A DNA stretch of 64,000 bases from Yoonia ponticola (GTDB lineage Bacteria > Pseudomonadota > Alphaproteobacteria > Rhodobacterales > Rhodobacteraceae), in contig NZ_JACIJM010000001.1 of the NCBI RefSeq assembly GCF_014199395.1, positions 434,001 through 498,000 on the forward strand, given 5' to 3'. Numbering within the stretch: position 1 is the first letter of the stretch; every line of letters begins with the position of its first letter. Of this stretch, positions 35,705 through 45,610 are shown in pieces. The position numbers were made by a program, and so were the translations under genes. The notes under the pieces are model-generated. The model saw only the letters and a program-made list of their open reading frames with translations, made no database searches and was not told where the DNA came from.

Positions 35705-37255
35705 TCATTTCGCGAATTTGATCGTGCCTTGACCACCCAGCGCTATGGCCAGGGCGTTAAACCGCGCTTCTGCAACTTCGCCAAAAAGCGGTTCAGCGTC
35801 TTTCGTCAGGCGTAATTGCAGATCGCCGGATTTCGGTTTCCACTTTAACGTGCCGGGTTCCTGTTCCGCGTTAACCCACAGCATCGCGCCAAGCCGCATT
35901 GCGCGCCCGAGAATTTCGGCTTCTTTGATTTGCTTTTCGTTCAACATGGCGATCAACGCATCAAAACGTCCACCGCCCGGTTTGGACGTGTAGCGATACA
36001 TCAACGCGAGGCCCATCAGCACGCGTTCGTAGTGTTTTAGGCCGCCCAAGTTAGCGCGTGTCGCGTTGTCAAAAGTAACCTCAGCACGGTAATCAGGGTG
36101 GGCACGCCAACTGACGTCATGTAGCAGACAAGCCGCTTTAATAATCCGTTTGCGTTGCCAATTTGCCCTTGGAAACAGGGGGATAACGAAATCATACAAA
36201 ACGCGCCCAAATCCGGGAAGCCGCGCATCTTTGCTTTCCGCAAAACGGCAGGCCTCGATAAGCGGATCACGTTCACGCAACTCGCGCGGCATTTGTTCGT
36301 ACAGCATCCCTTCGCGAATCCCGTAAGACGACACGGCGATATCTTTGGGTTTGAACTTGCGTAGCAGCGCCTTCAATACCAGCACCGCAATCGGCACCAG
36401 CGACATGCGGCTGTCTGAAATATGGCACCGCGCCCGCAACTCTTGCAGGTCAGATTGGGCGATATAATCAGCGGTTCTAGAGACCTGCCGCGCCGTCATT
36501 CGGTATTCATGCAGAACGGTTAACGGATGGCCGCGCCGTTCCATATCAATCCGCGCGATCGCCCGCCACGACCCGCCAACGAGGAACAATCGCATCGCTT
36601 CGGCGTGTCCCATTTCCGTGTGTAAGCCGTCGATCACCTCTACGATATGAGCTTTGACGGCTTTTCTACCACCTTTGATATCGCGCAATTTCAACGGACC
36701 AAGCGGCGAGGTGACGCGTTGGCCGACGCGGCCATCGGCCAAATCGGCCAATTCTAACGACGATCCGCCGATGTCGCAGACCAAGCCGTATGAGCCGGGC
36801 CAACCCAATAATACGCCTTGCGCGGATAGCCGGGCTTCTTCTTTGCCGTCGATAATCCAGATTTTAATGCCAGTTTCACGCTCGACCTCGTCGCGGAATT
36901 CACGGCCATCAGTGGCTTCGCGCACGGCGGCGGTCGCCACGGCGGTGAGCGGCAAAATGTCCATTCCCTTGGCCAATGCGGCAAAACGGCGGATCGCGGA
37001 CAGCGCGCGCACGCGGCCTTGCGGGTTCAAACGGCCAGTTTCTGACAGGCCAGCGCCCAATGCGCACATGATTTTTTCGTTGTAGAAATAGGCAGGTGAA
37101 CGGGCCGCGCCGTCAAACACCACCATGCGCACCGAGTTCGATCCGACATCAATCACGCCAACGCGGTTCAGCCCCATCGCGGCGGCATCTTCGAACAAAG
37201 GACGCCCAAAGCCGCCCCAATCGATGCCTTGATCCGTGCCGTCATCTTCCAACAT
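35705..37255 (-). CDS. ppx: Ppx/GppA exopolyphosphatase-like phosphatase
   Basis: A 516-residue member of the ASKHA fold Ppx/GppA family, which degrades polyphosphate or (p)ppGpp pentaphosphate. VGVIDVGSNSVRMVVFDG (near residue 33) and VCDIGGSSLELADL are the two phosphate-binding motifs; a C-terminal HD-like helical domain with CLLHDVSWRAHPDYR (about 375-390) follows. Whether polyphosphate or pppGpp is the main substrate is not visible. It is the last gene of a minus-strand run ppk-side operon, 69 bases after ppk. Confidence 0.88.
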   Translation of the reverse strand: MLEDDGTDQGIDWGGFGRPLFEDAAAMGLNRVGVIDVGSNSVRMVVFDGAARSPAYFYNEKIMCALGAGLSETGRLNPQGRVRALSAIRRFAALAKGMDILPLTAVATAAVREATDGREFRDEVERETGIKIWIIDGKEEARLSAQGVLLGWPGSYGLVCDIGGSSLELADLADGRVGQRVTSPLGPLKLRDIKGGRKAVKAHIVEVIDGLHTEMGHAEAMRLFLVGGSWRAIARIDMERRGHPLTVLHEYRMTARQVSRTADYIAQSDLQELRARCHISDSRMSLVPIAVLVLKALLRKFKPKDIAVSSYGIREGMLYEQMPRELRERDPLIEACRFAESKDARLPGFGRVLYDFVIPLFPRANWQRKRIIKAACLLHDVSWRAHPDYRAEVTFDNATRANLGGLKHYERVLMGLALMYRYTSKPGGGRFDALIAMLNEKQIKEAEILGRAMRLGAMLWVNAEQEPGTLKWKPKSGDLQLRLTKDAEPLFGEVAEARFNALAIALGGQGTIKFAK

Positions 37256-37324
37256 GGGATTCCCTCGTGTTGCGCCGTTCGACCTTGTGACAGCGGCGAC
37301 GCTCGTGTCAATTGCTGACGGGCG

Positions 37325-39502
37325 TTAACCTTGATCTTCGTCCGTGTGGGTCAGTTGCGGCACATCAGATGCACCCGCAGACCCGCGACCAGATAGCGAC
37401 GGATTTTCCATAAAGAACCGATGGCAATTGAACGCAAATTCACCATCAGGAATGATCGCGCGGGTGAATTCACCAGTCGGCTCCATCACCCAGCTTTGCG
37501 CCACATCATGCAGGTTTGCGGCCATGATCTGGCTGACAATCTGTGCTTTAACAGTGTTGTTTGTGATCTCGACTAGCGTTTCGACACGTCGGTTGAGATT
37601 CCGGCTCATCCAGTCGGCAGAGGAAATAAACACGGCCGCTTTTTTGGACGGCAGCTTGTGACCATTCCCAAAACACACAATTCGCGAGTGTTCTAAAAAC
37701 CGCCCGACGATTGATTTCACACGAATATTTTCCGACAAACCGACGACGCCGGGACGCAGACCACAGATGCCACGGATTACCAGATCGATTTTGACGCCTG
37801 CCTGCGATGCTTCGTAGAGCGCGTCAATCACGTCCGGTTCGATCAGCGAATTCATCTTCGCCCAGATTACACCGGGTTTGCCGTTTTGCACATTTTCGAT
37901 CTCGGTTTTGATCCGCGTAAGTAGCGTTTTCTTCAAGCAAATCGGCGAGATCGCGAGGTTTTCTAACCCTTCAGGTTGCGCATATCCGGACAGGTAATTG
38001 AACACTTTAGTCGCATCGCGTCCCAAGTCGGAATCACAGGTGAATAGACTCAGATCGGTGTAAATCCGTGCCGTAATCGGGTGGTAATTTCCGGTTCCAA
38101 AGTGCGTGTAAGTCACCAGTTTATCGCCCTCGCGGCGGACAACGGTGCTGATCTTGGCGTGCGTTTTGTAGTTCAGGAACCCGTAAACAACATGCGCGCC
38201 CGCGCGTTCTAGCCGCCGTGATTGGCGAATATTCGCGGCCTCATCAAAGCGGGCTTTGAGTTCAACCAATGCGGTGACTGATTTACCTTCTTCGGCCGCT
38301 TCGCACAGCGCCTCGACAATCGGGGATTGGTGCGATGTGCGGTAAAGTGTCTGTTTGATCGCCACAACATCGGGGTCATGCGCCGCCTGACGCAAGAACC
38401 GCACAACCATATCAAAGGTCTCGTAGGGGTGGTGCAGCAACATATCTTTTTGGCGGATGGCTGCAAACATATCTCCGTCATGATCCTGCACACGCTCTGG
38501 CACACGCGGCGCGAATGACGGCCACAGCAGGTCAGACCGTTCGTCGATCACCAATTCCTTGAGATCAGCAATCCCAATCAGCCCATTCACCTCAACCATT
38601 TCATCAGAAGTTAATCGCATCTCGGTCTTAATAAATGATTTAAGCGCATCAGGAGCGCGAGCCGCCATTTTCAGCCGAACAACCTCACCACGACGGCGGC
38701 GTTTCAGGGCAGTTTCGAATTCGCGCACCAGATCTTCGGCTTCGTCTTCGACCTCAAGATCACTGTCACGCAGCACGCGAAACGCGCCATGGGTTTTTAG
38801 TTTATAGCCCGGAAAGAGCTGGCTGACATGCATCAGCAGCAGTTCTTCCAGTGGTAAAAATCGATGACCCTGCTGCGTTGGCAGCGAAATAAACCGATCA
38901 ATCTGCGCGGGCACAGGCAAAAGCGCACGTAAGTGGCGTTTGTCGCTGGCACGTTCGAGGTCCAGCGCGAGCGCGTAACCTTCGTTTGGTAAAAACGGAA
39001 ACGGGTGGGCCGGATCAATCGCAAGCGGCGATAGCACTGGGAACACTTGGTTCAGAAAAAATTCGCTCAAGAACGGTTTGTCGGCGTCCTCAATTGTCGC
39101 CCGTGTCAGCAAGTGCATGTCTTGCACGGCCATCTCGTTAACCAGTTTCACGAACACCGCTTGTTGGCGCTGCATCAAAGCGCGGGCTTCGACGTCGATC
39201 AGTTTTAGCTGTTCAGCAGGGGTTAACCCGTCAAGGCCGGGTGTCACGTTTCCAGCGAGCGCCAATTCACGCAAGCCTGCCACACGAACGGTGAAAAATT
39301 CATCAAGATTTGTGGCGGAAATCGACAAAAATCGCAGGCGTTCCAGTAATGGCACCCGCAGGTTTTCGGCTTCTTCCAGCACGCGGTTATTAAACCCAAG
39401 CCAGCTTAACTCGCGGTTCATAAACCGCGCAGAGCTGGTCATATCAAGATCAAGAGTTTGCGGCTCTGGTGCAGAACCTTCTAGGAAATCAGCGTAAATC
39501 AT
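37325..39502 (-). CDS. ppk: polyphosphate kinase 1
   Basis: A 725-residue PPK1 that reversibly transfers the ATP gamma-phosphate to polyphosphate. The N-domain starts RFMNRELSWLGFNNRVLEEA; the two phospholipase-D-like catalytic domains carry KTHAKISTVVRR (with the autophosphorylated His) and THFGTGNYHPITARIYTDLSLFT, and SSADWMSRNLNRRVETLVE near the C-terminus. Full length. Lies between hdaA and ppx in the same orientation, so synthesis and breakdown of polyphosphate are probably cotranscribed. Confidence 0.95.
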   Translation of the reverse strand: MIYADFLEGSAPEPQTLDLDMTSSARFMNRELSWLGFNNRVLEEAENLRVPLLERLRFLSISATNLDEFFTVRVAGLRELALAGNVTPGLDGLTPAEQLKLIDVEARALMQRQQAVFVKLVNEMAVQDMHLLTRATIEDADKPFLSEFFLNQVFPVLSPLAIDPAHPFPFLPNEGYALALDLERASDKRHLRALLPVPAQIDRFISLPTQQGHRFLPLEELLLMHVSQLFPGYKLKTHGAFRVLRDSDLEVEDEAEDLVREFETALKRRRRGEVVRLKMAARAPDALKSFIKTEMRLTSDEMVEVNGLIGIADLKELVIDERSDLLWPSFAPRVPERVQDHDGDMFAAIRQKDMLLHHPYETFDMVVRFLRQAAHDPDVVAIKQTLYRTSHQSPIVEALCEAAEEGKSVTALVELKARFDEAANIRQSRRLERAGAHVVYGFLNYKTHAKISTVVRREGDKLVTYTHFGTGNYHPITARIYTDLSLFTCDSDLGRDATKVFNYLSGYAQPEGLENLAISPICLKKTLLTRIKTEIENVQNGKPGVIWAKMNSLIEPDVIDALYEASQAGVKIDLVIRGICGLRPGVVGLSENIRVKSIVGRFLEHSRIVCFGNGHKLPSKKAAVFISSADWMSRNLNRRVETLVEITNNTVKAQIVSQIMAANLHDVAQSWVMEPTGEFTRAIIPDGEFAFNCHRFFMENPSLSGRGSAGASDVPQLTHTDEDQG

Positions 39503-39562
39503 GGACCCTGCCTACGCGTGAAAAGTTGCGTTTTTATGACGGTTTAGCGGTTAATCCCGAGG

Positions 39563-40231
39563 TTAGACTTCGGCTTCAACCTGCGCAAGCACCTGTCCTG
39601 CCAGCTTTTCGTTAACATCGCGTTTATTGGTTAACGCGGCCGCGTCCATCGCCGCGACAATTTCAGCGGCAGCGCGATACGACCGCTCGATCCGCATCGT
39701 CAGATACGACGGCAATTTGGGCGATGGCATGATTTGGCGATCCGCGAACAGCTTCATAATAATCGCCGTCAGTAGGTCGTCGTCCGGATTGCCAATAACC
39801 GTTGGCGTCGCGGCTTGCATCCGGCTGGCCAGATCGGGCAGGGCGATATTCCACCGACTTGGCGCACTGCGCGCGGTGATCAGCAACGGCAGGCCGACCT
39901 CGCGCATGTGATTATGCAGATGGAACATCGCGGTTTCGCCCGATTTGCTCAGCTGTTCGATATCCTCAATCACAACAGGGCGCTTCGGGCGTGTCATTTC
40001 ACCCGTCAGGGTTGCGGCGGGAATGATCATCGCATTCTCGTTCGTGGCAAAAACGCGGGCCAAATGGCTTTTGCCGGACCCTTCAGGACCGGTCAGCACC
40101 AGCTTGCGTTCTGGCCAAGAATTCACATGCGTCACAAGCACATAGGCCGTGGCATTGGCCTCTGAAACAAAGAAATCCCCAGCGGTCAGCGCCACACCCG
40201 CGGGCAATTCAAAGGTTAGCTGCGTTGCCAT
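39563..40231 (-). CDS. hdaA: DnaA-inactivating protein HdaA
   Basis: A 222-residue DnaA-type AAA+ protein lacking the DNA-binding domain IV. QLTFEL at about 3-8 fits the clamp-binding motif (QLxLxL type) that tethers Hda to the beta clamp, and Walker A GPEGSGKSH lies near 50, with VVIEDIEQL as Walker B-like. In alphaproteobacteria HdaA stimulates ATP hydrolysis on DnaA and so limits re-initiation. ATG at 40231 chosen. Upstream AI-2E gene ends three bases before, so they are coupled. Confidence 0.85.
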   Translation of the reverse strand: MATQLTFELPAGVALTAGDFFVSEANATAYVLVTHVNSWPERKLVLTGPEGSGKSHLARVFATNENAMIIPAATLTGEMTRPKRPVVIEDIEQLSKSGETAMFHLHNHMREVGLPLLITARSAPSRWNIALPDLASRMQAATPTVIGNPDDDLLTAIIMKLFADRQIMPSPKLPSYLTMRIERSYRAAAEIVAAMDAAALTNKRDVNEKLAGQVLAQVEAEV

Positions 40232-40234
40232 CAC

Positions 40235-41293
40235 TTAGCCGCCCGTCTGCCCACGATACAACATGCTCGTCTTGTATTTCGCGATGCCAAAGCGAATCAA
40301 AACGCCAATCATCGCGGCCACAGGGACAGCAACAAGCATCCCGACAAAGCCGAACAAAGCACCAAAAACGGATAGGGCAAAGATCAGCCAAACAGGGTGC
40401 AGGCCCACTGAATTCCCAACAAGGCGCGGCGTGATGATGTTGCCTTCTAGGAACTGACCTAAGGCGAAAATGATCGCGACGGCAGCCAGCCACCCCCATT
40501 CGCCCCAGAATTGAAAGATCGCGAGACCAATCGCCAAAGCACCGCCAACCAGCGCGCCGACGTAAGGAATGAATGTAATCAGCCCGGCAAACGACCCCAC
40601 AACAAGGCCAAAGTTCAGACCAACAGCCATCAACCCAACAGCATAAAACGTGCCCATGATTAGACAGACGGTCCCTTGGCCACGAATAAACGACGCCAAG
40701 GTTTGGTCAATGTCACGGGCCAGTTGGCGCAATGTCGCGGCGTGATCGCGGGGGATCAACTCGTCGATGCGCGCAACCATGTTGTCCCAGTCCAACAGCA
40801 GGTAAAACGCGACCACTGGCACAATCACCAATAATACAAGGACATTCAGCAGACCCGCCGCAGAGGTCAGCAACCCTCCTAGCAATTCGCCGCCTTTAGA
40901 TTGGATCGTCTCGCCAATCTTCAAAAGCTGTTTGTAGATCGTGCTTTCTTCGTCCAGCAGCGCAGGGAAATTAGTCGCGAGAAAATCCCGCAGTTTTTCC
41001 GGCGCACCGGGGGCCGCTTCAATCAAGCCGGAAATCTGGGTCACAAGCGTTGGAATTACCAGCAGTACCAACAATACGAAAATCAGAAAAGCGACAAGCG
41101 TGATCACCGTCACCGATAACACGCGACTGAGACCCAGCCGTTCCAGCCGATCAGCGACCGGATCAAGACAATAAGCAATCGCACCGCCCAAAATAAACGG
41201 CATGATCACATCGCCCAGAAACCACAACACTCCACAAAAGACCGCCGCAGCGATCCCCCAATATGCCGTTTGATGTTGCACGGTCAGCGCCAT
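40235..41293 (-). CDS. AI-2E family (PerM-like) membrane protein
   Basis: A 352-residue inner-membrane protein with about eight hydrophobic helices. GDVIMPFILGGAIAYCLDPVADRLERLGLSR at the start, FIRGQGTVCLIMGTFYAVGLMAVGLNF and IITPRLVGNSVGLHPVWLIFALSVFGALFGFVGMLVAVPVAAM near the end are the signatures of the AI-2E (TqsA/PerM) family. Family members export autoinducer-2 or act in ion/proton antiport; the name does not prove AI-2 transport. ATG at 41293 with GAGGA upstream was chosen over a long extension. First gene of the AI-2E, hdaA, ppk, ppx run. Confidence 0.88.
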   Translation of the reverse strand: MALTVQHQTAYWGIAAAVFCGVLWFLGDVIMPFILGGAIAYCLDPVADRLERLGLSRVLSVTVITLVAFLIFVLLVLLVIPTLVTQISGLIEAAPGAPEKLRDFLATNFPALLDEESTIYKQLLKIGETIQSKGGELLGGLLTSAAGLLNVLVLLVIVPVVAFYLLLDWDNMVARIDELIPRDHAATLRQLARDIDQTLASFIRGQGTVCLIMGTFYAVGLMAVGLNFGLVVGSFAGLITFIPYVGALVGGALAIGLAIFQFWGEWGWLAAVAIIFALGQFLEGNIITPRLVGNSVGLHPVWLIFALSVFGALFGFVGMLVAVPVAAMIGVLIRFGIAKYKTSMLYRGQTGG

Positions 41294-41426
41294 GTGTGTC
41301 GTCCTCTTTTTGATCCCATAACAGATGGTACACACGCGCACGAAGCGCAAGGCAGGACCTTGCCACGCAGTCGCGTGCCGCTTAAACCTTTCCGCTGAAA
41401 CACTCCTCCTGATAAAGGCCGCCCCC

Positions 41427-42764
41427 ATGCGCATGAGCCGCTATTTCCTGCCCGTCCTCAAAGAAACTCCGCGCGAGGCGCAGATCGTGTCGCACCGCTA
41501 CATGCTGCAAGCGGGGATGATTAAACAAGCCGCCGCTGGCATCTACTCTTGGTTGCCACTTGGGTTTAAGGTGCTGAAAAAGATCGAAAATATCGTGCAC
41601 GAAGAACAAGCACGGGCTGGCCACCACGCCATGCTGATGCCGACGATTCAATCCGCTGATTTGTGGAAAGAAAGCGGGCGCTACGACGCATATGGCGACG
41701 AGATGCTGCGGATCAAAGACCGCCACGACCGCGACATGCTGTTCACACCAACGGCAGAAGAGCTGATCACCGATATTTTCCGCGCAAATGTCACGTCTTA
41801 CAAAGACTTGCCGCTGACGATGTACCAAATCCAGTGGAAATTCCGTGACGAAACCCGTCCGCGCTTTGGCGTGATGCGGGGTCGCGAATTCTATATGAAA
41901 GACGGCTATAACTTTGATTTGACACGCGAAGACGCGCTGCACGCTTATAACCGCCACCTCGTCTCTTACCTGCGGACCTACGAACGCATGGGTCTTAAGG
42001 CGATTCCGATGCGCGCTGATTCCGGTCCAATCGGCGGCGAAGACACGCACGAATTCCTCGTTCTGGCCGACACCGGCGAATCCGAAGTGTTCTACGATAG
42101 CGCCGTTACCGATCTGACCTTTGGCGACCGAGAGATTGATTTCGACGACAAAGCGGCCTGTGCGGCGGTGATGGAAGAATTCACCAGCAAATACGCGCGG
42201 ACAGACGAAACCCACGACGAGGCGCTGTTTAACGAGGTGCCAGAAGAGCGGCGCAAGACCGCACGCGGTATCGAAGTCGGGCAAATCTTCTACTTCGGCA
42301 CGAAATACTCCGACGCGTTGAATGCAGCCGTGGACAACGGCGAAGGCGGCAAGGTCAACGTGCACATGGGCTCGCACGGCATCGGCGTATCACGTCTGCT
42401 TGGTGCAATCATCGAAGCAAGCCACGACGACAAAGGCATCATCTGGCCTGAAGGTGTCACACCTTTCGACGTTGGAATCCTGAACATGCGCGTCGGTGAC
42501 GAAGCCTGTGATGCGGCGTCCGAGGACCTTTATAAGCAGTTCATCGCAGCAGGTCTCGACCCGCTTTATGACGACCGCGACGAACGGGCAGGGGCTAAAT
42601 TCGGCACGATGGACATGATCGGCCTGCCTTGGCGGATCACCGTCGGGCCGCGCGGCATCAAAAACGGCGTCGTCGAGGTTACATCGCGCCGCACCGGCGA
42701 GAGCGAAGAGATGCCAGCAGCTGACGCCATCGCAAAAATCAAAGCAATCTACGCGGCGCTCTAG
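41427..42764 (+). CDS. proS: prolyl-tRNA synthetase
   Basis: A 445-residue class II synthetase charging tRNA-Pro. [15 protein letters not shown] at the start, motif 2 region [28 protein letters not shown] and motif 3 [15 protein letters not shown] are visible, followed by the anticodon-binding domain ([36 protein letters not shown]-like GLPWRITVG). The short length, without the editing insertion found in E. coli ProS, is usual in alphaproteobacteria. Divergent from the AI-2E gene. Confidence 0.95.
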   Translation: MRMSRYFLPVLKETPREAQIVSHRYMLQAGMIKQAAAGIYSWLPLGFKVLKKIENIVHEEQARAGHHAMLMPTIQSADLWKESGRYDAYGDEMLRIKDRHDRDMLFTPTAEELITDIFRANVTSYKDLPLTMYQIQWKFRDETRPRFGVMRGREFYMKDGYNFDLTREDALHAYNRHLVSYLRTYERMGLKAIPMRADSGPIGGEDTHEFLVLADTGESEVFYDSAVTDLTFGDREIDFDDKAACAAVMEEFTSKYARTDETHDEALFNEVPEERRKTARGIEVGQIFYFGTKYSDALNAAVDNGEGGKVNVHMGSHGIGVSRLLGAIIEASHDDKGIIWPEGVTPFDVGILNMRVGDEACDAASEDLYKQFIAAGLDPLYDDRDERAGAKFGTMDMIGLPWRITVGPRGIKNGVVEVTSRRTGESEEMPAADAIAKIKAIYAAL

Positions 42765-42787
42765 TCGCCCGCGCAATTAACAATAGG

Positions 42788-42809
42788 GGCGGCCTCCAAA
42801 TGGGCCGCC
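42788..42809 (+). terminator. hairpin after proS
   Basis: GGCGGCC (42788-42794) pairs with GGCCGCC (42803-42809) over an 8-base loop, 23 bases after the proS stop. A T-run is missing, so it may be an attenuator or transcript-end stabiliser rather than a strong terminator. Confidence 0.45.
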
Positions 42810-42872
42810 AGTTCGCGAGATTTTCAATCTCATGCACAAAAGCCCCACCGCTGACATCACGCGCAACTCCCA

Positions 42873-42906
42873 CCTTCATTCCGCCAAAACAACTCCCGCC
42901 GGAGGC
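42873..42906 (-). repeat. 34-nt dispersed intergenic repeat, copy C
   Basis: On the minus strand: GCCTCCGGCGGGAGTTGTTT then TGGCGGAATGAAGG. It lies in the 256-base gap between proS and lolC/E, which otherwise holds only the hairpin at 42788-42809. One base (GGAAT for AAAT position) differs from copies A and B outside the variable centre. Confidence 0.7.
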
Positions 42907-43020
42907 TCCACCAGTCGCCGCGACCACACCATCGGCGTTCAACTGCAATTGCCGCATCCATCGGCTTGACCAATCCCGCCGCAAGCCTCACCTTGCGACC
43001 TGAGCAGTAGGAGACCCAAA

Positions 43021-44310
43021 ATGGCAGGCAAAACCGCCCCATTTGCGAAATTTGAGTGGATGATCGCGTGGCGCTACATCCGGGCCAAGCGGGCCGAAGG
43101 TGGGGTCAGCGTCATGACGTGGATCAGCCTGATCGGCGTCACGCTTGCGGTTTTCGCCTTGATCGCGACACTCGCGGTGCGCTCTGGGTTCCGCGCTGAA
43201 TTTGTCGATACCATCCTCGGCTCCAACGCCCATGTTTCGGTCTACCGCCAATCAGAAGTCGTGCCGGATTCTGGCCGTTACACGCAGTTAATCAAAGATT
43301 ACGACACGCTCGCCAGCGACCTCGCGCAAGTCGAAGGCGTGACGCGCACTGCGCCGCTCGTTCGCGGGCAGGTCATGGGCAACTTTGGCGACAGCAATGC
43401 TGCCGTTGATGTCTACGGCATTTCCTTTGACAATCTCTTAACGATCCCGCGCATTGCTAATCCCGAAGAATTTTCAGGCGATATCAATGACTTTGAAGAC
43501 GGTATTGCCATCGGGTCAGCGCTTGCCAAAGATCTTGGCGTCGGTGTCGGCGACCGGATCAAGATCATCTCGCCCAACGGCGCACGTACCGCGCTTGGCA
43601 CCACACCGCGTGTGAATGTCTACGATGTGGTCTATATCTTCACTGCCGGACGTTACGACATCGACAAAATCAGGGCCTATCTGCCGATCACTGAAGCGCA
43701 ACTTTTCTTCAACCGCGATGGTGTCGCAACCGAGATCGAAGTCATGGTCGAAGACCCCGATGAGATCGAAAAGTACCTACCAGATATCATGGCAACAGTC
43801 GGCGACGGTGGCTACGTCTGGACGTGGCGCGATAGCGCAGGCGCATTTTTGCGCGCCCTCGAAGTCGAAGACAACGTGATGTTCGTGATCCTCTCGATCC
43901 TCGTTTTGATCGCGTCGATGAACATCATTTCAGGCCTGATTATGCTGGTCAAAAACAAAGGCCGCGACGTCGGCATCTTGCGCACCATGGGTCTGACCGA
44001 AGGCTCGATCCTGCGGATTTTCTTTATCTGTGGCGCGGGCATCGGCACAGCAGGCACGTTATTTGGCGTGATCTTGGGCTGCCTCTTTGCGCTTTATATC
44101 GATCAAATCTTTGGCTTCGTGAATTCCATCGGCAACGGCGGCGTCTGGGACCCATCCATTCGCGGCATCTACCGTTTGCCCGCCGAACTCCAACTCAAAG
44201 ACGTGATTTCGGCGGTATCCCTATCGCTTTCACTGTCATGGATTATCACAATTTTTCCAGCCCGTCGCGCGGCACGGATGAACCCAGTCGAGGCCCTGCG
44301 TTATGAATAA
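43021..44310 (+). CDS. lipoprotein-releasing ABC permease (LolC/LolE type)
   Basis: A 429-residue MacB/Lol-type permease: one N-terminal transmembrane helix (FEWMIAWRYIRAKRAEGGVSVMTWISLIGVTLAVFALIATLAVRSGFR), a large periplasmic domain (about 55-275), and three C-terminal helices starting VILSILVLIASMNIISGLIMLVKNKGRDVGILRTMGL. With the LolD ATPase it pulls outer-membrane lipoproteins from the inner membrane and hands them to LolA. Only one permease gene is seen, so the complex may be a homodimer. Stop overlaps the lolD ATG by eight bases. Confidence 0.9.
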   Translation: MAGKTAPFAKFEWMIAWRYIRAKRAEGGVSVMTWISLIGVTLAVFALIATLAVRSGFRAEFVDTILGSNAHVSVYRQSEVVPDSGRYTQLIKDYDTLASDLAQVEGVTRTAPLVRGQVMGNFGDSNAAVDVYGISFDNLLTIPRIANPEEFSGDINDFEDGIAIGSALAKDLGVGVGDRIKIISPNGARTALGTTPRVNVYDVVYIFTAGRYDIDKIRAYLPITEAQLFFNRDGVATEIEVMVEDPDEIEKYLPDIMATVGDGGYVWTWRDSAGAFLRALEVEDNVMFVILSILVLIASMNIISGLIMLVKNKGRDVGILRTMGLTEGSILRIFFICGAGIGTAGTLFGVILGCLFALYIDQIFGFVNSIGNGGVWDPSIRGIYRLPAELQLKDVISAVSLSLSLSWIITIFPARRAARMNPVEALRYE

Positions 44311-44983
44311 TATCTTAGACGTCGCAGGGATCACCAAGACGTATAACGCGGGCAAACCCAACGCGGTAACCGTGTTGCAAGGGGCCAGTCTGTCCGTGCA
44401 ACCGGGCGAAGTCGTGGCGCTCGTCGCGCCATCGGGTGCCGGGAAATCAACGCTGCTGCACATTGCGGGTCTGCTCGACAGTCCCGACGAAGGCACAGTC
44501 ACGATCAATGGCACCGATATGACGAACCTGTCTGACCGTAAACGGACAGCGGTGCGGCGGTCCGAAGTGGGCTTTATCTACCAATTCCACCACCTGCTGC
44601 CCGAATTCACGGCACTTGAAAATATTGTCCTGCCGCAGCTTGCGAACGGTATCGACGAAGCCGCAGCAACGGACCATGCCAAGAATTTGCTGGCACGTGT
44701 CGGTGTTGAGACACGGGCTGAGCACCGTCCAGCTGCGCTCTCTGGTGGTGAACAACAACGTGTCGCGTTCTGTCGGGCCTTGGCGAATAACCCATCGCTC
44801 CTGCTGGCGGACGAGCCTACCGGCAACCTCGACCCGGACACCTCCGACCGCGTGTTCGACGCGCTGATGGAGCTTGTGCGCGGCACCGGATTGTCTGCCG
44901 TGATCGCCACGCACAACCTAGACCTCGCGGCGCGCATGGACCGGACTGTGCGCATGGATGCTGGGACATTAACCCAAATTTAG
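44303..44983 (+). CDS. lolD: lipoprotein-releasing ATPase LolD
   Basis: A 226-residue ABC ATPase. Walker A PSGAGKST (near 49), Q-loop FIYQFHHLLPEFTALENIVLP, signature LSGGEQQRVAFCRALANNPSLLLADEPTGNLD with Walker B, and the H-loop ATHNLDLA are all present; the HHLLPEF stretch is typical of LolD. Works with the preceding permease in sorting outer-membrane lipoproteins. The lipoproteins encoded in this window (27437, 45611, 57129) would be clients. Confidence 0.94.
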   Translation: MNNILDVAGITKTYNAGKPNAVTVLQGASLSVQPGEVVALVAPSGAGKSTLLHIAGLLDSPDEGTVTINGTDMTNLSDRKRTAVRRSEVGFIYQFHHLLPEFTALENIVLPQLANGIDEAAATDHAKNLLARVGVETRAEHRPAALSGGEQQRVAFCRALANNPSLLLADEPTGNLDPDTSDRVFDALMELVRGTGLSAVIATHNLDLAARMDRTVRMDAGTLTQI

Positions 44984-45008
44984 AGCTGGGTGCGGTGGAC
45001 GGGCAGGA

Positions 45009-45022
45009 GCCTCCGGCGGGGA
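45009..45022 (+). repeat. partial copy D of the 34-nt repeat
   Basis: Only GCCTCCGGCGGGGA of the element is kept; the rest (TTTAGAAAAAG) does not match. It lies between lolD and the convergent YdcZ-like gene. As a short core match it could partly be chance. Confidence 0.4.
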
Positions 45023-45076
45023 TTTAGAAAAAGTCAAAGAAGCGGGGGATGCGTTCAGTGTCGTCTGCTAGGGCTG

Positions 45077-45526
45077 CTACGCTTTTTGAGTGAGAAAGAC
45101 GCCCATTGCCATCACTGCAATTCCTGAGATGCGGGTCATATTTAACGGCGTGACGTTTGCACCGAACAGGCCAAAGTGATCAATCGCAGCTGCAGAAATC
45201 ATTTGCCCGATCAACACCAAGAACACTGCATTTCCGATACCGATAACGGGCGCGATCCAAGAGATCGACAACAGATAAAACGCGATCAGAAGCCCTGCTA
45301 AAAACAGGTATTTCGGGGCGCTGGCCAGCTTTGCAATCGCGCTTGGGGCCGTGAGTAGTGCCACCACGAGGGCACACACAAACGCCACGATGAACAACGC
45401 CGCCGCAGCGGCTGCAGGTGATCCGATCAACCGCCCCAGCGCAGAATTTAAAGCCGCCAAAATCGGAATGCCAATGCCCGCTGTCAGCATGATAAAGTAG
45501 TAATTTGACACGCGATCTCCTATCAT
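45077..45526 (-). CDS. DMT transporter, YdcZ (DUF606) type
   Basis: A 149-residue membrane protein with five hydrophobic helices, a half-size DMT transporter. ALNSALGRLIGSPAAAAAALFIVAFVCALVVALLT and FLVLIGQMISAAAIDHFGLFG are typical for the YdcZ/DUF606 family, whose members often work as homodimers. The substrate is unknown. Start at the ATG giving MIGDRVSNYYF. Divergent from the cytochrome gene. Confidence 0.82.
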   Translation of the reverse strand: MIGDRVSNYYFIMLTAGIGIPILAALNSALGRLIGSPAAAAAALFIVAFVCALVVALLTAPSAIAKLASAPKYLFLAGLLIAFYLLSISWIAPVIGIGNAVFLVLIGQMISAAAIDHFGLFGANVTPLNMTRISGIAVMAMGVFLTQKA

Positions 45527-45610
45527 TTGAACATCTTAGAACCACACTGATCCATATCAAAGCACCGACGGATTTTTTCAGTCAACGTCGGTGCAACCAA
45601 GGAGCTTAAG

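Noticed and set aside
42739..42984. 81-codon minus-strand frame in the proS-lolCE gap
   Set aside because: It overlaps the end of proS and runs through the 34-nt repeat and a hairpin; the composition is not protein-like.
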